A stretch of DNA of 42,268 bases from Nanobdellati archaeon (GCA_016182015.1 JACOYC010000001.1:1-42268), one strand, 5' to 3'. Positions 14,900-22,857 are shown, counted from the stretch's first letter. The notes: generated by a model from the sequence alone, not told the origin. Made by a program: numbers and translations.

Positions 14900-15797
14900 A
14901 TTAGTTGTTGCTGCACACGTGGGCGACATGGATGCATGCGCGGCTATGGTTGCATTCAGAGAGCTGGCAAGGAAGCTCGCAGCGCAGCCGAAGAGGCTTG
15001 AGTTTACATTCTCCGGCGCGGCGAACAAGGAAGGGGAAAAAATTCTGAAGATGTTTGACCTAAAAACAAAACTTATGGATGATGTTCCGCTCGAGGATTT
15101 TGAATATGTTGTCCTGCTTGACACGCAGACTAACGTGATTCCGGATTTCCTGCGAAAAAAGAAGATATTCCTGATTGACCACCACGTTAAGATTGAGAGC
15201 AAGCTGGCCGGCGGAGTTATAGATGAACTGGCCGTATCTACAACAGAAGTTATTTACAGTTTATTTAAAGAAAACAAAATCAAGCCAAGTGCGAATGCTG
15301 CTAAGGCGATAATATATGGAATGATTTCCGACACAGCTGGCATGCGGTTCGCAAAAACAAAAACATTCGGCTTGATGCACGAGCTTCTTTCGGAAAACAA
15401 ATTCGAGTACCAGAATTTGCTGACAGAAATTTACGAAGAGCGTGACATTTCGGAGAGAATCGCATGGCTTAAAGCCGCAAGGCGCGCTGAAGTAAAACAA
15501 ATTAACAACAGGCTTGTTGTTATTTCTGAAATTGGGGCTTTTGAAAGTTCGTCGGCCACAAAACTGCTCGCCCTTGGCGCTGATGTTGCTCTTGTTTTTT
15601 CCAGCAAGCCAGGTGAGGATAGAATAATCGGCCGGGCAAAATCCGGAATAAATCTTGCGGAAATTTTTACTAAAATCGCAGCTGAGTTTAAGGGCAGTGG
15701 CGGCGGCCACATGGGTGCGTGCGCGATGAACGTGCCAAACGAGAAGGGCAGGCCAGCAATAGCCCTTGTGATTAAGGCGCTGAAGAGCGTTTTATAA
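14871..15797 (+). CDS. DHH/DHHA1-family phosphoesterase
   Basis: A 308-residue protein with the DHH motifs in order: HVGDMDA (metal site I, near residue 16), LLDTQT, IDHH (near residue 102), then a C-terminal DHHA1 domain ending in GSGGGHMGACAM. This two-domain layout is that of RecJ-like or NrnA/oligoribonuclease-like enzymes that degrade short nucleic acids or cyclic dinucleotide products. Which substrate applies cannot be told from sequence. The first metal motif keeps H and both D residues, so it should be active. Confidence 0.87.
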   Translation: MDIKELLKHELVVAAHVGDMDACAAMVAFRELARKLAAQPKRLEFTFSGAANKEGEKILKMFDLKTKLMDDVPLEDFEYVVLLDTQTNVIPDFLRKKKIFLIDHHVKIESKLAGGVIDELAVSTTEVIYSLFKENKIKPSANAAKAIIYGMISDTAGMRFAKTKTFGLMHELLSENKFEYQNLLTEIYEERDISERIAWLKAARRAEVKQINNRLVVISEIGAFESSSATKLLALGADVALVFSSKPGEDRIIGRAKSGINLAEIFTKIAAEFKGSGGGHMGACAMNVPNEKGRPAIALVIKALKSVL

Positions 15798-15828
15798 ATA
15801 ACTGGCCCGCGGCAGGTTAAATTTACAG

Positions 15829-15885
15829 CCCAAACTTCGCTTTGCTCGTTTGCGGGATAAACGTTCTGCGGAACGTTTATAAACC
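15829..15885 (+). promoter_or_regulatory. Double-hairpin/TATA promoter element, copy 1
   Basis: An upstream arm CAAAC...GTTTG is followed by a perfect palindrome, AAACGTTC and GAACGTTT around TGCG (15859-15878), whose right arm runs straight into the TATA box (GTTTATAAACC, 15875-15885). The UPF0147 ATG is 38 bases downstream. The same layout recurs at 17592 and 20927. Confidence 0.65.
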
Positions 15886-15922
15886 TCGTGCCGGCTGGTT
15901 TTGTAAAATCAGGTAAACGAAC

Positions 15923-16174
15923 ATGGACATAAGCGAAATCACAGAACTGCTGGCGGTTCTATGCGAAGACAAGACAGTTTCAAAAAGCGTTCGCGAGGCA
16001 CTTGCAGAAATAAAGCAGGATTTTGATTCTGAGGCTGGCGATGTCGGCGTTAAAGTTGACTCTGCGCTTGCACGGCTGGAGGACCTTTCTATCGACCCAA
16101 ACCTATCTGCTGATGTGCGAACTAAGATTTGGGATTTAACAAGCAAGCTGGAAGGCGCTGCGAACGGGAAATAA
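15923..16174 (+). CDS. UPF0147 family protein
   Basis: An 83-residue archaeal protein with the family pattern: AVLCEDKTVSKSVREALAE, KVDSALARLEDLSIDPNLSADVRTKIWDLTSKLE. It is all-helical and soluble. Function is unknown in the literature I can recall. It is driven by a hairpin/TATA promoter and lies upstream of sepF, though the 90-base gap leaves room for a separate promoter. Confidence 0.85.
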   Translation: MDISEITELLAVLCEDKTVSKSVREALAEIKQDFDSEAGDVGVKVDSALARLEDLSIDPNLSADVRTKIWDLTSKLEGAANGK

Positions 16175-16263
16175 GTCAAACAAATACATATATTCAACAT
16201 CCGAAATCTTTATATTGGAGTAGTAAATCGATTTACTGTTGGGGTGCGAGGGAAGGAGTCAAA

Positions 16264-16665
16264 ATGTCTGTCTGGGACAAAATAAAAGGAGTTTTTTCTG
16301 AAGAAACGACGGCTGCAGAGCTGGGGGAAGAGTATGTTGAGCTTGAAACAGAGACAAAAGATAAAACTTCTAAGGTCGTGATTAAGCCATTTACGCTCAA
16401 CAAATTTGACGACATACGCGGCGTGCTTAACGCAATCCGCGAAGGCTACACAATCTCGATACTTAACATAGCGCCCCTGAAAGAGAAAGATATAACGGAG
16501 CTTAAACGTGCGGTAGACAAAATAAAAAAGACTGTTGAGGCAAACGAAGGAGATATCGCAGGCTTCGGGGAAAACTTCCTTGTTGTCACGCCAAGCTTCG
16601 CAAAGGTAGACCGGGCAAAGGAATCGCCTGAAGCTGCCGAGCCAGCAGCTGAGGAAGAGATTTAA
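16264..16665 (+). CDS. sepF: SepF-like cell division protein
   Basis: The 133-residue product starts with a short amphipathic membrane-targeting helix (MSVWDKIKGVF), an acidic linker, and the SepF/DUF552 core: VVIKPFTLNKFDDIRGVLNAIREGYTISILNIAPL, ELKRAVDKIKKTVEANEGDIAGFGENFLVVTP. In archaea SepF anchors FtsZ to the membrane. The acidic tail (EAAEPAAEEEI) is unstructured. A Shine-Dalgarno-like GGAAGGAG eight bases upstream fixes the ATG at 16264. Confidence 0.88.
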   Translation: MSVWDKIKGVFSEETTAAELGEEYVELETETKDKTSKVVIKPFTLNKFDDIRGVLNAIREGYTISILNIAPLKEKDITELKRAVDKIKKTVEANEGDIAGFGENFLVVTPSFAKVDRAKESPEAAEPAAEEEI

Positions 16666-16689
16666 TTTTTGCAGGCAAATAACAAAAAC

Positions 16690-16900
16690 TCGCCGCTCGC
16701 ATCTATCCACGGACTAAAGTTCGTGGTTTTGCGATGCTCGCCTAAATGGCGAGTTTTTGAATCAATAGAAAAATCGAAAGATTTTTCTATGCGCAGCCAA
16801 ATTGCAATTTGGCTCGCGTGTGAAGCGCACTGAAGTGCGGGGTATCGATGAAAACTCATAGAGTTTTCAGCGTGCTAGAAAATTCCGAAGGAATTTTTTA
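16690..16900. other. Hairpin island between sepF and a small membrane gene
   Basis: Seven short hairpins in a row and no ORF: CCACGGACT-aa-AGTTCGTGG (16707-16726), CTCGCC-taaat-GGCGAG (16737-16753), an 11-bp perfect arm ATAGAAAAATC/GATTTTTCTAT (16765-16790), AGCCAAAT...ATTTGGCT (16796-16815), GCAC-tgaa-GTGC, GAAAACTC-ata-GAGTTTTC (16850-16868) and AAAATTCC-gaa-GGAATTTT (16879-16897). The second and fourth recur near 29.2 kb. None has a terminator U-tract long enough to explain the whole. Confidence 0.7.
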
Positions 16901-16983
16901 CATAAACCCTGCGCGTCACAATAATACTTGCAAAATTAGATACCTAACAATAAATTTATATACTTGTAATTTTTCTTTAATCT

Positions 16984-17139
16984 ATGACTATAACATTAGA
17001 CAAACCATTAGTGTTTGGAGTAGCAGGTGGACTGCTGGTCGGCATCGGGTTCTATCTGGCGCATAAGGAATTCAAGGGCTCGCACGAGATCGGCGCGCTT
17101 GTGCTGGCAATCGGTGTGATACTGCTAGCGTTGAGGTAA
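16984..17139 (+). CDS. Small membrane protein, 51 aa
   Basis: A short ORF beginning ATG at 16984: MTITLDKPLVFGVAGGLLVG, IGFYLAHKEFKG, then SHEIGALVLAIGVILLALR. Two hydrophobic segments flank a charged HKEFKGSHE hinge, so it is probably a two-helix hairpin in the membrane. AT-rich promoter-like sequence (AATTTATATAC, about 16951-16962) lies about 25 bases upstream. No family is recognised. The next ORF begins two bases after its stop. Confidence 0.75.
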   Translation: MTITLDKPLVFGVAGGLLVGIGFYLAHKEFKGSHEIGALVLAIGVILLALR

Positions 17140-17140
17140 A

Positions 17141-17563
17141 ATGCCAATATTTTTAGATGGGCCTGCAGGCAAGCAAAAGCCAAGACCGATAACCCTGAAA
17201 ACTCAAGAAGAACTTGAAGATTTAGTTAGACGCATAGGGCGCGCCGCAGCAAAAAGACACCCAAGTGTTGATGGCACTTGGATAGTGCGCCTTGACGAGC
17301 TGGACAACGGCGAAGCAAGGCTTTTTGTAATAGCTGCTGCGGACGAAATTTACTTTGATGCTAAACATCAAGCCAAGCTATTAGAAAGAAAGCTCAGACC
17401 ATATCACGAAAGTGGTGGCACATTCCCAGTCTACGCCCTGCACCTCGATGTGTGCGGCAGACTTTCTGAGAGAGGCAAGCCCTATGTCCAGGAAATCCGA
17501 ACTTGGCCTTCAATCAGGTCACGCCAAACACCAGTGCTCCCGTTGCACGATCACCTTGACTAA
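17141..17563 (+). CDS. Unknown 140-aa protein
   Basis: Not recognised. The N-terminal half is basic and helical (RPITLKTQEELEDLVRRIGRAAAKRH), the middle forms strands (GTWIVRLDELDNGEARLFVIAAADEIYF), and the end is proline/histidine-rich (WPSIRSRQTPVLPLHDHLD). There are no metal-binding clusters or signal peptide. It follows the 51-aa membrane gene by one base and is likely cotranscribed. The small proteins at 17847, 19278, 22172 and 31951 have a similar feel (short, soluble, no homologue recalled) but no shared motif that I can defend. Confidence 0.65.
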   Translation: MPIFLDGPAGKQKPRPITLKTQEELEDLVRRIGRAAAKRHPSVDGTWIVRLDELDNGEARLFVIAAADEIYFDAKHQAKLLERKLRPYHESGGTFPVYALHLDVCGRLSERGKPYVQEIRTWPSIRSRQTPVLPLHDHLD

Positions 17564-17591
17564 ATCAGTTAACCTTTCATTACAAATACAT

Positions 17592-17636
17592 CTGCATTTG
17601 CAGGGTAATCGTTTGCTTTGCAAACGCTTATAAACC
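17592..17636 (+). promoter_or_regulatory. Double-hairpin/TATA promoter element, copy 2
   Basis: Two palindromes, CTGCA-tt-TGCAG (17592-17603) and CGTTTGC-ttt-GCAAACG (17610-17626), are followed after one base by the TATA box TTATAAACC (17628-17636). A strong GGAGGT ribosome site and ATG follow 25 and 38 bases later. Same design as the elements at 15829 and 20927. Confidence 0.65.
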
Positions 17637-17673
17637 AGCAACACCAAGCAGAAATAGTTAGGAGGTAATGAGG

Positions 17674-17836
17674 ATGGCACTTGAACCTGGAGAAATAATT
17701 TTATGGGCAGCCATATTTGGCGTTTTAGTTGGTGTAGTCTGGAGCCTGAAATACATAGTTATTCTTGACCGCCAGGATAGAGCGGATTGAAGAGCACATC
17801 GAAAACATACTTGAGCACGTGAAGAAGAAGCGTTAG
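17674..17836 (+). pseudogene. Small single-helix membrane protein with apparent +1 frameshift
   Basis: A GGAGGT site seven bases upstream supports the ATG at 17674. Frame 0 gives MALEPGEIILWAAIFGVLVG, VVWSLKYIVILDRQDRAD and stops at 17790. The +1 frame, entered near 17773, continues as RIERIEEHIENILEHVKKKR and stops at 17836. That tail is an obvious amphipathic helix of the kind that follows a single membrane anchor, so the true product is probably about 53 aa. An indel in the genome or assembly, or a frameshift site at CGCCAGG, would explain it. Confidence 0.6.
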
Positions 17837-17846
17837 TGTTTAAACT

Positions 17847-18149
17847 ATGATTAGTGCAAACGATATCGCTGATTTTATAGAAGCAAACGCCGTAGATGAA
17901 AGTCTGGCAAAAAAACTTGTTTTCGTTGAATCTGATAATTCGCGCCCACACATTTATCAAACACTGCCAGCAACCGCCTCGCAAGAGAATGTTGCGGGTG
18001 TCTTGAAGAGATGGCATCGAGAAGGTGATATGATTGTACGAACTTACATCGTACGTGTCAGCGCCAGAAATAAAGTACTTAGTGTTAGGGAAGTAAGAGT
18101 TTCTGGTTGGATGGAAAAGCAATACCAAAAACGGTATGAAAACAAATAG
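17847..18149 (+). CDS. Unknown 100-aa protein
   Basis: Not recognised. A helical start (SANDIADFIEANAVDESLAKKLVFVE) is followed by VAGVLKRWHREGDMIVRTYIVRVSARNKVLSVREVRV, an alternating pattern that suggests a small alpha/beta fold, and a charged tail (EKQYQKRYENK). It overlaps the start of the tRNA methyltransferase gene by 14 bases, so the two are translated from the same message. No motif assigns a function. Confidence 0.65.
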   Translation: MISANDIADFIEANAVDESLAKKLVFVESDNSRPHIYQTLPATASQENVAGVLKRWHREGDMIVRTYIVRVSARNKVLSVREVRVSGWMEKQYQKRYENK

Positions 18150-19281
18150 ATTCCTGTTTCTGCTGTCCGGCGAAGCAGTTGAAACTGCTGTTCAGGAAGT
18201 TAAGGCTTTATTTGAAATTTTTGGCGCGGACTGCGGGGAAATTTTGCGGGAAAAACAGATACTTATTGTTGAATCGAACGCTGGCCCGCAGGCTGTCAAG
18301 GCGATGTGCGCCAGAAGCGCGGAAATCCGGCTGGCCTGCCTGCTAAAAGCAACGATCGAGTCCAGCTCGTTAAAATATATCTCACAAGTTAACTTTGGTT
18401 TTGTACAATCACCGTTTTGTGTGCGCGTGAAAAATTTTTCTGGTGAAAAACGCGCAATTGAGCGTGATGAAGAGCGGCTGGCCTCTGTAATCTGGATGGC
18501 CCTGCAGGATTTAGGAAAAAAACCTGCAGTAGACTTGACACGGCCAAGGACTACGGTTTACTTTGTTCTGGCTGGCGAGCATACTTCTGTTTGTGAGTTT
18601 ATCTGGAAGCGCGAGAAAGGCGAGTTTGCCGGCCGCGGCCCTTCTGAAAAACCGCGGTTCCACCCAACTTCACTGCAGCCCAGGCTGGCTAGAATGATTG
18701 TTAATCTTGCGCGTGCCAAGGAAAATGAGATGCTGCTCGACCCATTCTGCGGTGTCGGCTCTGTTTTGATCGAAGGTTTAATTGTTGGCGCAAAGGCCTG
18801 TGGCGTCGATTTGGATAAAAGAAAACTCAAAGACTCTGACGTTAACATAAACGCGTACAGGCGGCTCTATAAAAGTAAAAACTATAACTTGAACTTGCCC
18901 GTGGTGGTAAGTTCAAGGAATGGAAAAATGCGAGCTGAAATCCACGGTTTTAAACCCGCATTTTTTCATAAACTCAAAGCCGGCGACGCGACAAAATTAG
19001 AGAAGATTTTTAAAAATAATTCCGTCGATGCAATTGCCACAGATCCGCCGTATGGCCGGTCATCAATTGTTGGCGCAAAAAACATTGACGAGCTGTACTC
19101 AAAATTTCTTAAATCTGCGCACAAGGTTTTGAAAAAGGGCAAGTATTTAGTTATGCTCTACCCAAACAGCATAGACGCGCTGAAATTAATCAATAAAAAA
19201 CAATGGCAAGTACAGAAGATTGGTGATATTTATGTGCACGGAAGCCTGACGAGGAAGCTTGTGGTTTTGAAGAAAGTCTAG
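18136..19281 (+). CDS. tRNA (guanine-10-N2) methyltransferase, THUMP/Trm11 type
   Basis: A 381-residue protein with an N-terminal ferredoxin-like/THUMP part (FLFLLSGEAVETAVQEVKALFE; FCVRVKNFSGEKRAIERDEERLASVIWMAL) and a C-terminal Rossmann methyltransferase. The AdoMet motif is LLDPFCGVGSVLIEGLIVGAKACGVDLD, and the catalytic amino-methyltransferase motif is TDPPYGRSS. This is the archaeal TrmG10/Trm11 layout, which makes m2G or m2,2G at position 10 of tRNA. All four tRNAs in the window have G10. It overlaps the opposite-strand gene by four bases. Confidence 0.9.
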   Translation: MKTNRFLFLLSGEAVETAVQEVKALFEIFGADCGEILREKQILIVESNAGPQAVKAMCARSAEIRLACLLKATIESSSLKYISQVNFGFVQSPFCVRVKNFSGEKRAIERDEERLASVIWMALQDLGKKPAVDLTRPRTTVYFVLAGEHTSVCEFIWKREKGEFAGRGPSEKPRFHPTSLQPRLARMIVNLARAKENEMLLDPFCGVGSVLIEGLIVGAKACGVDLDKRKLKDSDVNINAYRRLYKSKNYNLNLPVVVSSRNGKMRAEIHGFKPAFFHKLKAGDATKLEKIFKNNSVDAIATDPPYGRSSIVGAKNIDELYSKFLKSAHKVLKKGKYLVMLYPNSIDALKLINKKQWQVQKIGDIYVHGSLTRKLVVLKKV

Positions 19282-19760
19282 CCTGTTGCTAACGCGGCTG
19301 CCGCCGCTGTTGGAACAGCGGTTGCACCAGCATCTAGTTTGTATCTGCCGTTATACCACCTATCTACCGCTTCGCGCACTGTGTTGAGTACGTGCTGCTG
19401 CACTACACGCACATCGTCCGGTTGAGCACCGATCTCAACTACCTGCCTTCGAACAACATATGACGGCGGATTACGTGTGCCAGTAAACAAGCTATACGTA
19501 TCTGCCAGTGGAACCACGCCAACAAACTCTCTATCGATCAAGTCATCGGCGCTACCAGACGGCTTATCAGTATAAACTATTATCTGCCGAACTGGGCCGT
19601 GTTCCCTCCCTGACGGTCCAGGCATAATTCGCGTAGTTGGATCAAGACCCATGTTCACTAATTCCCTAGCTATAACTTGTACCAACTCTACTTCTAAGCT
19701 CATAACTTTGAACAGTGCATCTGCATTTCCCAATGGTCTGACCACGAAACCTTCTGCCAT
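19278..19760 (-). CDS. Unknown 160-aa protein
   Basis: Start taken at ATG 19760 (MAEGFVVRPLGNADALF); a GTG at 19769 adds three residues. It is soluble, with MSLEVELVQVIARELVNMGLD, a proline/glycine-rich MPGPSGREHGP, a strand-rich centre (VRQIIVYTDK, REFVGVVPLADTYSLF) and a C-terminal helix ending in an alanine-rich tail (AVPTAAAAALATG). No family is recognised. It is divergent from the wyosine gene with a short shared promoter region. Confidence 0.6.
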   Translation of the reverse strand: MAEGFVVRPLGNADALFKVMSLEVELVQVIARELVNMGLDPTTRIMPGPSGREHGPVRQIIVYTDKPSGSADDLIDREFVGVVPLADTYSLFTGTRNPPSYVVRRQVVEIGAQPDDVRVVQQHVLNTVREAVDRWYNGRYKLDAGATAVPTAAAAALATG

Positions 19761-19859
19761 ATTTTTCACAATAAAAATAACGGCAGGAAACTTTAAATAA
19801 CTTTCTCTCCCAAAACAAACAATAGGAACTTTTATAATAATGACTCATTGTTTTATGTT

Positions 19860-20897
19860 ATGGGCGATACCGCAGGCCAGCAATTCATAAAGTTCGATGC
19901 AATCAGGCTAGCAAAATACCAAAAGGCCGGCTACCGCATTGTCGGCCAGAAAAAGCACACCGGCGTCGAAATCTGCAGGTGGACAAAGTCGCGGATGGTT
20001 GGCGAGAGGAATTGTTACAAAGCAACCTATGGAATCAAAAGCCATCGCTGTGTGCAGATGACGCCGACGCTGGACTTCTGCAATTTCTCTTGCTCCTGGT
20101 GCTGGCGCTCATTTGGAAAGGACCGGTTCAAATCAGAAAACAAATGGGATTCACCGCAGGAGATTGTTGACGCTTCGATCGAGGCCCAGCGAAAACTCCT
20201 GAACGGTTTTGGCGGCAATAAAAAAACTTCAAAACAGGTTTTACAGGAAGCGATGGAGCCGTCCCACTTTGCGATCTCGCTGGATGGCGAGCCCACATTA
20301 TATCCAAATATTGTTGAGCTGATAAAAGAGATCAAAGACAGGGGGATGACTGCATTTTTAGTTACCAACGGAACATCACCCCACAGATTAAAGGAAATGT
20401 TGGATAAAAATATCGTGCCGACAAATTTGTATGTTTCGGTTTACGGGCCGGACGAGGAAACTTTTGCAAAAGGAACAAATGCATTTGTGAACGGACTCTG
20501 GCCGAAGGTTATGGAATCACTATGTTTATTTCCGAAGTTCAACAAGCTTGGCTGCAGAACTGTTTTCAGAATCACTTGCGTGAAAGGCCTGACGATGCAG
20601 AAGCCTGAGCTTTATGCGGAGATGATAAAAAAATCAAAACCAACATTTTTTGAGCTGAAGGGTTACGCGTGGCTCGGCGAATCCCGCGATAGGCTGAAGA
20701 TAGACGCTGTCCCACAGATGCGCGAGCTTGAGGAGTTCGGCCAGGAGATTGCCAGCCGGACAGGCTACATAATAAAAGCAAGGGACCACGTCAGCCGCGT
20801 CGTAGTAGCAGTCCGCGATGAAACGACATGGAAATGGAACATCAACAAGATTAAAGAGCAGGATAGAACTTTTGCAGAAGTATCTGCGAAAGCATAA
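19860..20897 (+). CDS. taw1: tRNA 4-demethylwyosine synthase Taw1 (TYW1)
   Basis: A radical-SAM enzyme converting m1G37 of tRNA-Phe to 4-demethylwyosine using pyruvate. From the ATG at 19860 the radical-SAM cysteines are C74-x3-C78-x2-C81 (CNFSCSWCWR), and the three extra cysteines of the second Fe-S cluster, typical of TYW1, are C39, C52 and C64. Further marks are FAISLDGEPTLYP, VTNGTSPHRL and the TYW1-specific FFELKGYAW. TTTTATAATA about 25 bases upstream predicts a leaderless start here rather than at the upstream TTG (19848). Confidence 0.93.
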   Translation: MGDTAGQQFIKFDAIRLAKYQKAGYRIVGQKKHTGVEICRWTKSRMVGERNCYKATYGIKSHRCVQMTPTLDFCNFSCSWCWRSFGKDRFKSENKWDSPQEIVDASIEAQRKLLNGFGGNKKTSKQVLQEAMEPSHFAISLDGEPTLYPNIVELIKEIKDRGMTAFLVTNGTSPHRLKEMLDKNIVPTNLYVSVYGPDEETFAKGTNAFVNGLWPKVMESLCLFPKFNKLGCRTVFRITCVKGLTMQKPELYAEMIKKSKPTFFELKGYAWLGESRDRLKIDAVPQMRELEEFGQEIASRTGYIIKARDHVSRVVVAVRDETTWKWNINKIKEQDRTFAEVSAKA

Positions 20898-20926
20898 CAT
20901 ATTTTCTTAGCAAACACTTTTAACCC

Positions 20927-20979
20927 AAACTTCGCTCCGCTTGTTTGTGAATAAGTGTCCTGCGGAACACTTATAAATC
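20927..20979 (+). promoter_or_regulatory. Double-hairpin/TATA promoter element, copy 3
   Basis: Very close to copy 1: CCCAAACTTCGCT, then a CAAAC...GTTTG arm, then AAGTGT...ACACTT around CCTGCGGA, running into the TATA box CTTATAAATC. The stem differs from copy 1 (AGTGT/ACACT versus ACGTT/AACGT) but pairing is kept, while the TGCG centre and flanks are conserved. The zinc-ribbon gene starts 20 bases later. Confidence 0.65.
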
Positions 20980-20998
20980 ATATTTAAAGCCTTTTACC

Positions 20999-21241
20999 AT
21001 GACAATCATAAAAAAGAAGATACAGCTATGCCCAATCTGCAAGTCTGAGGATTTGGTAATGTGGGCTGGCAATGTGACTGGCGAATACCTGTGCAAGAAC
21101 TGCGGCTACAAAGGTGCATTTATAATAGAAAAAGAAGTAAGCCTGCCAGTAATCGGCGAGGCAAGAACTGAAGATGAAAAAACTAAATCCGATAAAGGAC
21201 ATAAACCCGCAGGCAAGCCAAAGCGCAAGAAAGCTCGTTGA
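20999..21241 (+). CDS. Small zinc-ribbon protein
   Basis: An 80-residue protein with one zinc ribbon, CPICKSEDLVMWAG...YLCKNCGYKG (C11, C14, C32, C35), followed by a lysine-rich tail (KSDKGHKPAGKPKRKKAR). The layout resembles small archaeal ribbon proteins that bind nucleic acid or transcription components, but I cannot name it. Its 3' end overlaps the deoxyhypusine synthase start by 68 bases in another frame, so it leads that operon. Confidence 0.75.
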   Translation: MTIIKKKIQLCPICKSEDLVMWAGNVTGEYLCKNCGYKGAFIIEKEVSLPVIGEARTEDEKTKSDKGHKPAGKPKRKKAR

Positions 21242-22148
21242 AGCCCTTGGCGAGGCCGGCGGTTTCACAGCAAAGAAGGTTGCTGTTGGCCTGGAAATTT
21301 TTGAGGCCATGATAAAGCATACAGGCTGTGTAAAATTTCTATCTTTTACTGCCGACATCTGCGCCACTGGCACAAGGGGCGCGATTATACATTTGGTAAA
21401 AAATAAGTTAGTAGATGTAATAATCACAACCTGCGGAACTCTGGACCACGATATCTCCAGAAGCGCAGGCCCATATTTCCATGGCGATTTCAGGCTGGAT
21501 GATGCGGAGCTGCATAAGACTGGCTTTCATCGCTTGGGAAATATTTTGATTAATCAGGAGAAGCACGGGCCGGCAATCGAGGATTTTGTCAGGCCGATTT
21601 TGGATGAATTGTTTAGGTCTGGTGTGAAAAACATTTCAACCAGAGATTTGTGCTGGAAACTCGGCGAGAAATTAAAAGATGATACAATTTTATATTGGGC
21701 TTGGAAAAACAAAATTCCTGTTTTCGTCCCGGGCATTACAGATGGCGCGGTCGGCTCGCAGTTGTGGCAGTTCTCGCAAAATCCTCCAAGGGATTTTGCG
21801 GGTCCGACTGCATCGTTCTCACAGAACCACGATTTCAAAGTTGATGTTCTGGCTGATGAAAAAGAAATCGCAAAGATAATTTTTGAGGCAAAAACTGCAG
21901 GGGCGCTCATGCTGGGCGGCGGCATTTCAAAGCACCACGTCATCTGGTGGAACCAGTTCCGCGATGGGCTGGATTATGCAGTCCAGATATCCACCGCGCC
22001 AGAGTGGGACGGCTCGCTATCGGGCGCGCAGACTCGCGAGGCGATATCATGGGGAAAATTAAAGGCTAAGGCGAAGCACGTGACGATTGAGGGCGACGTA
22101 ACCATTATACTACCACTAATTGTTGCCGCACTTAGCGAAAGGCTTTAA
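21174..22148 (+). CDS. dys: Deoxyhypusine synthase
   Basis: The 324-residue enzyme transfers an aminobutyl group from spermidine to a lysine of initiation factor aIF5A, using NAD. Family motifs run in order: FTADICATGTRGAIIHLVK, TTCGTLDHDISR, PYFHGDF, STRDLCWKLG, VPGITDGAVGSQ and LGGGISKHHVIWWN, where K253 is the catalytic lysine, ending with DYAVQISTAPEWDGSLSGA. All key residues are present. The long overlap with the zinc-ribbon gene makes the start at 21174 the only reasonable ATG. Confidence 0.96.
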   Translation: MKKLNPIKDINPQASQSARKLVEALGEAGGFTAKKVAVGLEIFEAMIKHTGCVKFLSFTADICATGTRGAIIHLVKNKLVDVIITTCGTLDHDISRSAGPYFHGDFRLDDAELHKTGFHRLGNILINQEKHGPAIEDFVRPILDELFRSGVKNISTRDLCWKLGEKLKDDTILYWAWKNKIPVFVPGITDGAVGSQLWQFSQNPPRDFAGPTASFSQNHDFKVDVLADEKEIAKIIFEAKTAGALMLGGGISKHHVIWWNQFRDGLDYAVQISTAPEWDGSLSGAQTREAISWGKLKAKAKHVTIEGDVTIILPLIVAALSERL

Positions 22149-22171
22149 AGGTTTTTGATTTATGATTTTTT

Positions 22172-22477
22172 ATGGTAAGTCCAATTACATTTGCAACAAG
22201 TAGTTCACCAGATTATGCTACAATTACGGCACTTGTCTTAAACATGCGCGGCATTGGGGCAAATGCTCAAAAACCTGTTGACGATGTCATCGCAACAGTT
22301 CGCATTGGCGGAGAATATGTTGACCTTCAGGTCCCAGATAGTATCTATTCAAGATATGATGGCGCTGGTGAAAAACGCGAACGGCATTGGAGAACACCCC
22401 TCGACGCAAGCATAAGAGAACAAGCCTGGCGCGCAAGTCTCAAGAAACAAGTCGCTGATTTAGCAGAAAGATTATAA
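22172..22477 (+). CDS. Unknown 101-aa protein
   Basis: Not recognised. N-terminal MVSPITFATSSSPDYATITALVLN could be a weak helix, followed by VDDVIATVRIGGEYVDLQVPDSIYSRY (strands) and a basic amphipathic end (REQAWRASLKKQVADLAERL). A TATA-like TTTATGATTTTTTATGG just upstream suggests its own promoter. It lies between deoxyhypusine synthase and a small zinc-ribbon gene on the same strand. Confidence 0.6.
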   Translation: MVSPITFATSSSPDYATITALVLNMRGIGANAQKPVDDVIATVRIGGEYVDLQVPDSIYSRYDGAGEKRERHWRTPLDASIREQAWRASLKKQVADLAERL

Positions 22478-22499
22478 ATCCTAAATACTTCTCTAATTC

Positions 22500-22685
22500 A
22501 TGGCCGCCGAGTCCGTATTAGTCTTGCACCACAAAGAAGCTTCAGAATTAATCAGAAAAGTATACGATTCTTTAAATAGACACACAATATGTCCGAGATG
22601 CAAGCGAAAGAAGGAGTATGTGCGGATTGATTTCGCGGGCAACCGGATTACAGCAAAAAACATCTGCAGGACTTGCAGGAGATAG
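22500..22685 (+). CDS. Small four-cysteine (zinc-ribbon-like) protein, 61 aa
   Basis: A short protein MAAESVLVLHHKEASELIRK... with C-P-R-C-K-R-K-K-E-Y near residue 31 and ICRTC at the end, giving two CxxC pairs about 22 residues apart, which fits a minimal zinc ribbon. The C-terminus ends right after the second pair. It is followed after one base by another zinc-ribbon gene, so these two and pth2 form a tight operon. Confidence 0.7.
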   Translation: MAAESVLVLHHKEASELIRKVYDSLNRHTICPRCKRKKEYVRIDFAGNRITAKNICRTCRR

Positions 22686-22686
22686 A

Positions 22687-22857
22687 ATGGCTGAAATAAA
22701 AGAGAGAAAGACAAGGTTAAACTGCCCGAAATGCGATTCGGCAGCGCTTGGCGCCACACGGACAAAAGTCCCAAGCTCGCAGGAATACAAAATTTATACC
22801 CGTGCGAAATGCCTGAACTGCGGAGCAGAGTTTGACCTGGTGGAGCCAAAAGTATAA
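22687..22857 (+). CDS. Small zinc-ribbon protein, 56 aa
   Basis: Starting at ATG 22687, the product is MAEIKERKTRLNCPKCDSAA, LGATRTKVPSSQEYKIYTRA then KCLNCGAEFDLVEPKV. The ribbon CPKC...CLNC is complete. Longer upstream starts would overlap the previous gene in full and are unlikely. The stop overlaps the pth2 ATG (TAATG). The role is unknown; the context is translation. Confidence 0.72.
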   Translation: MAEIKERKTRLNCPKCDSAALGATRTKVPSSQEYKIYTRAKCLNCGAEFDLVEPKV

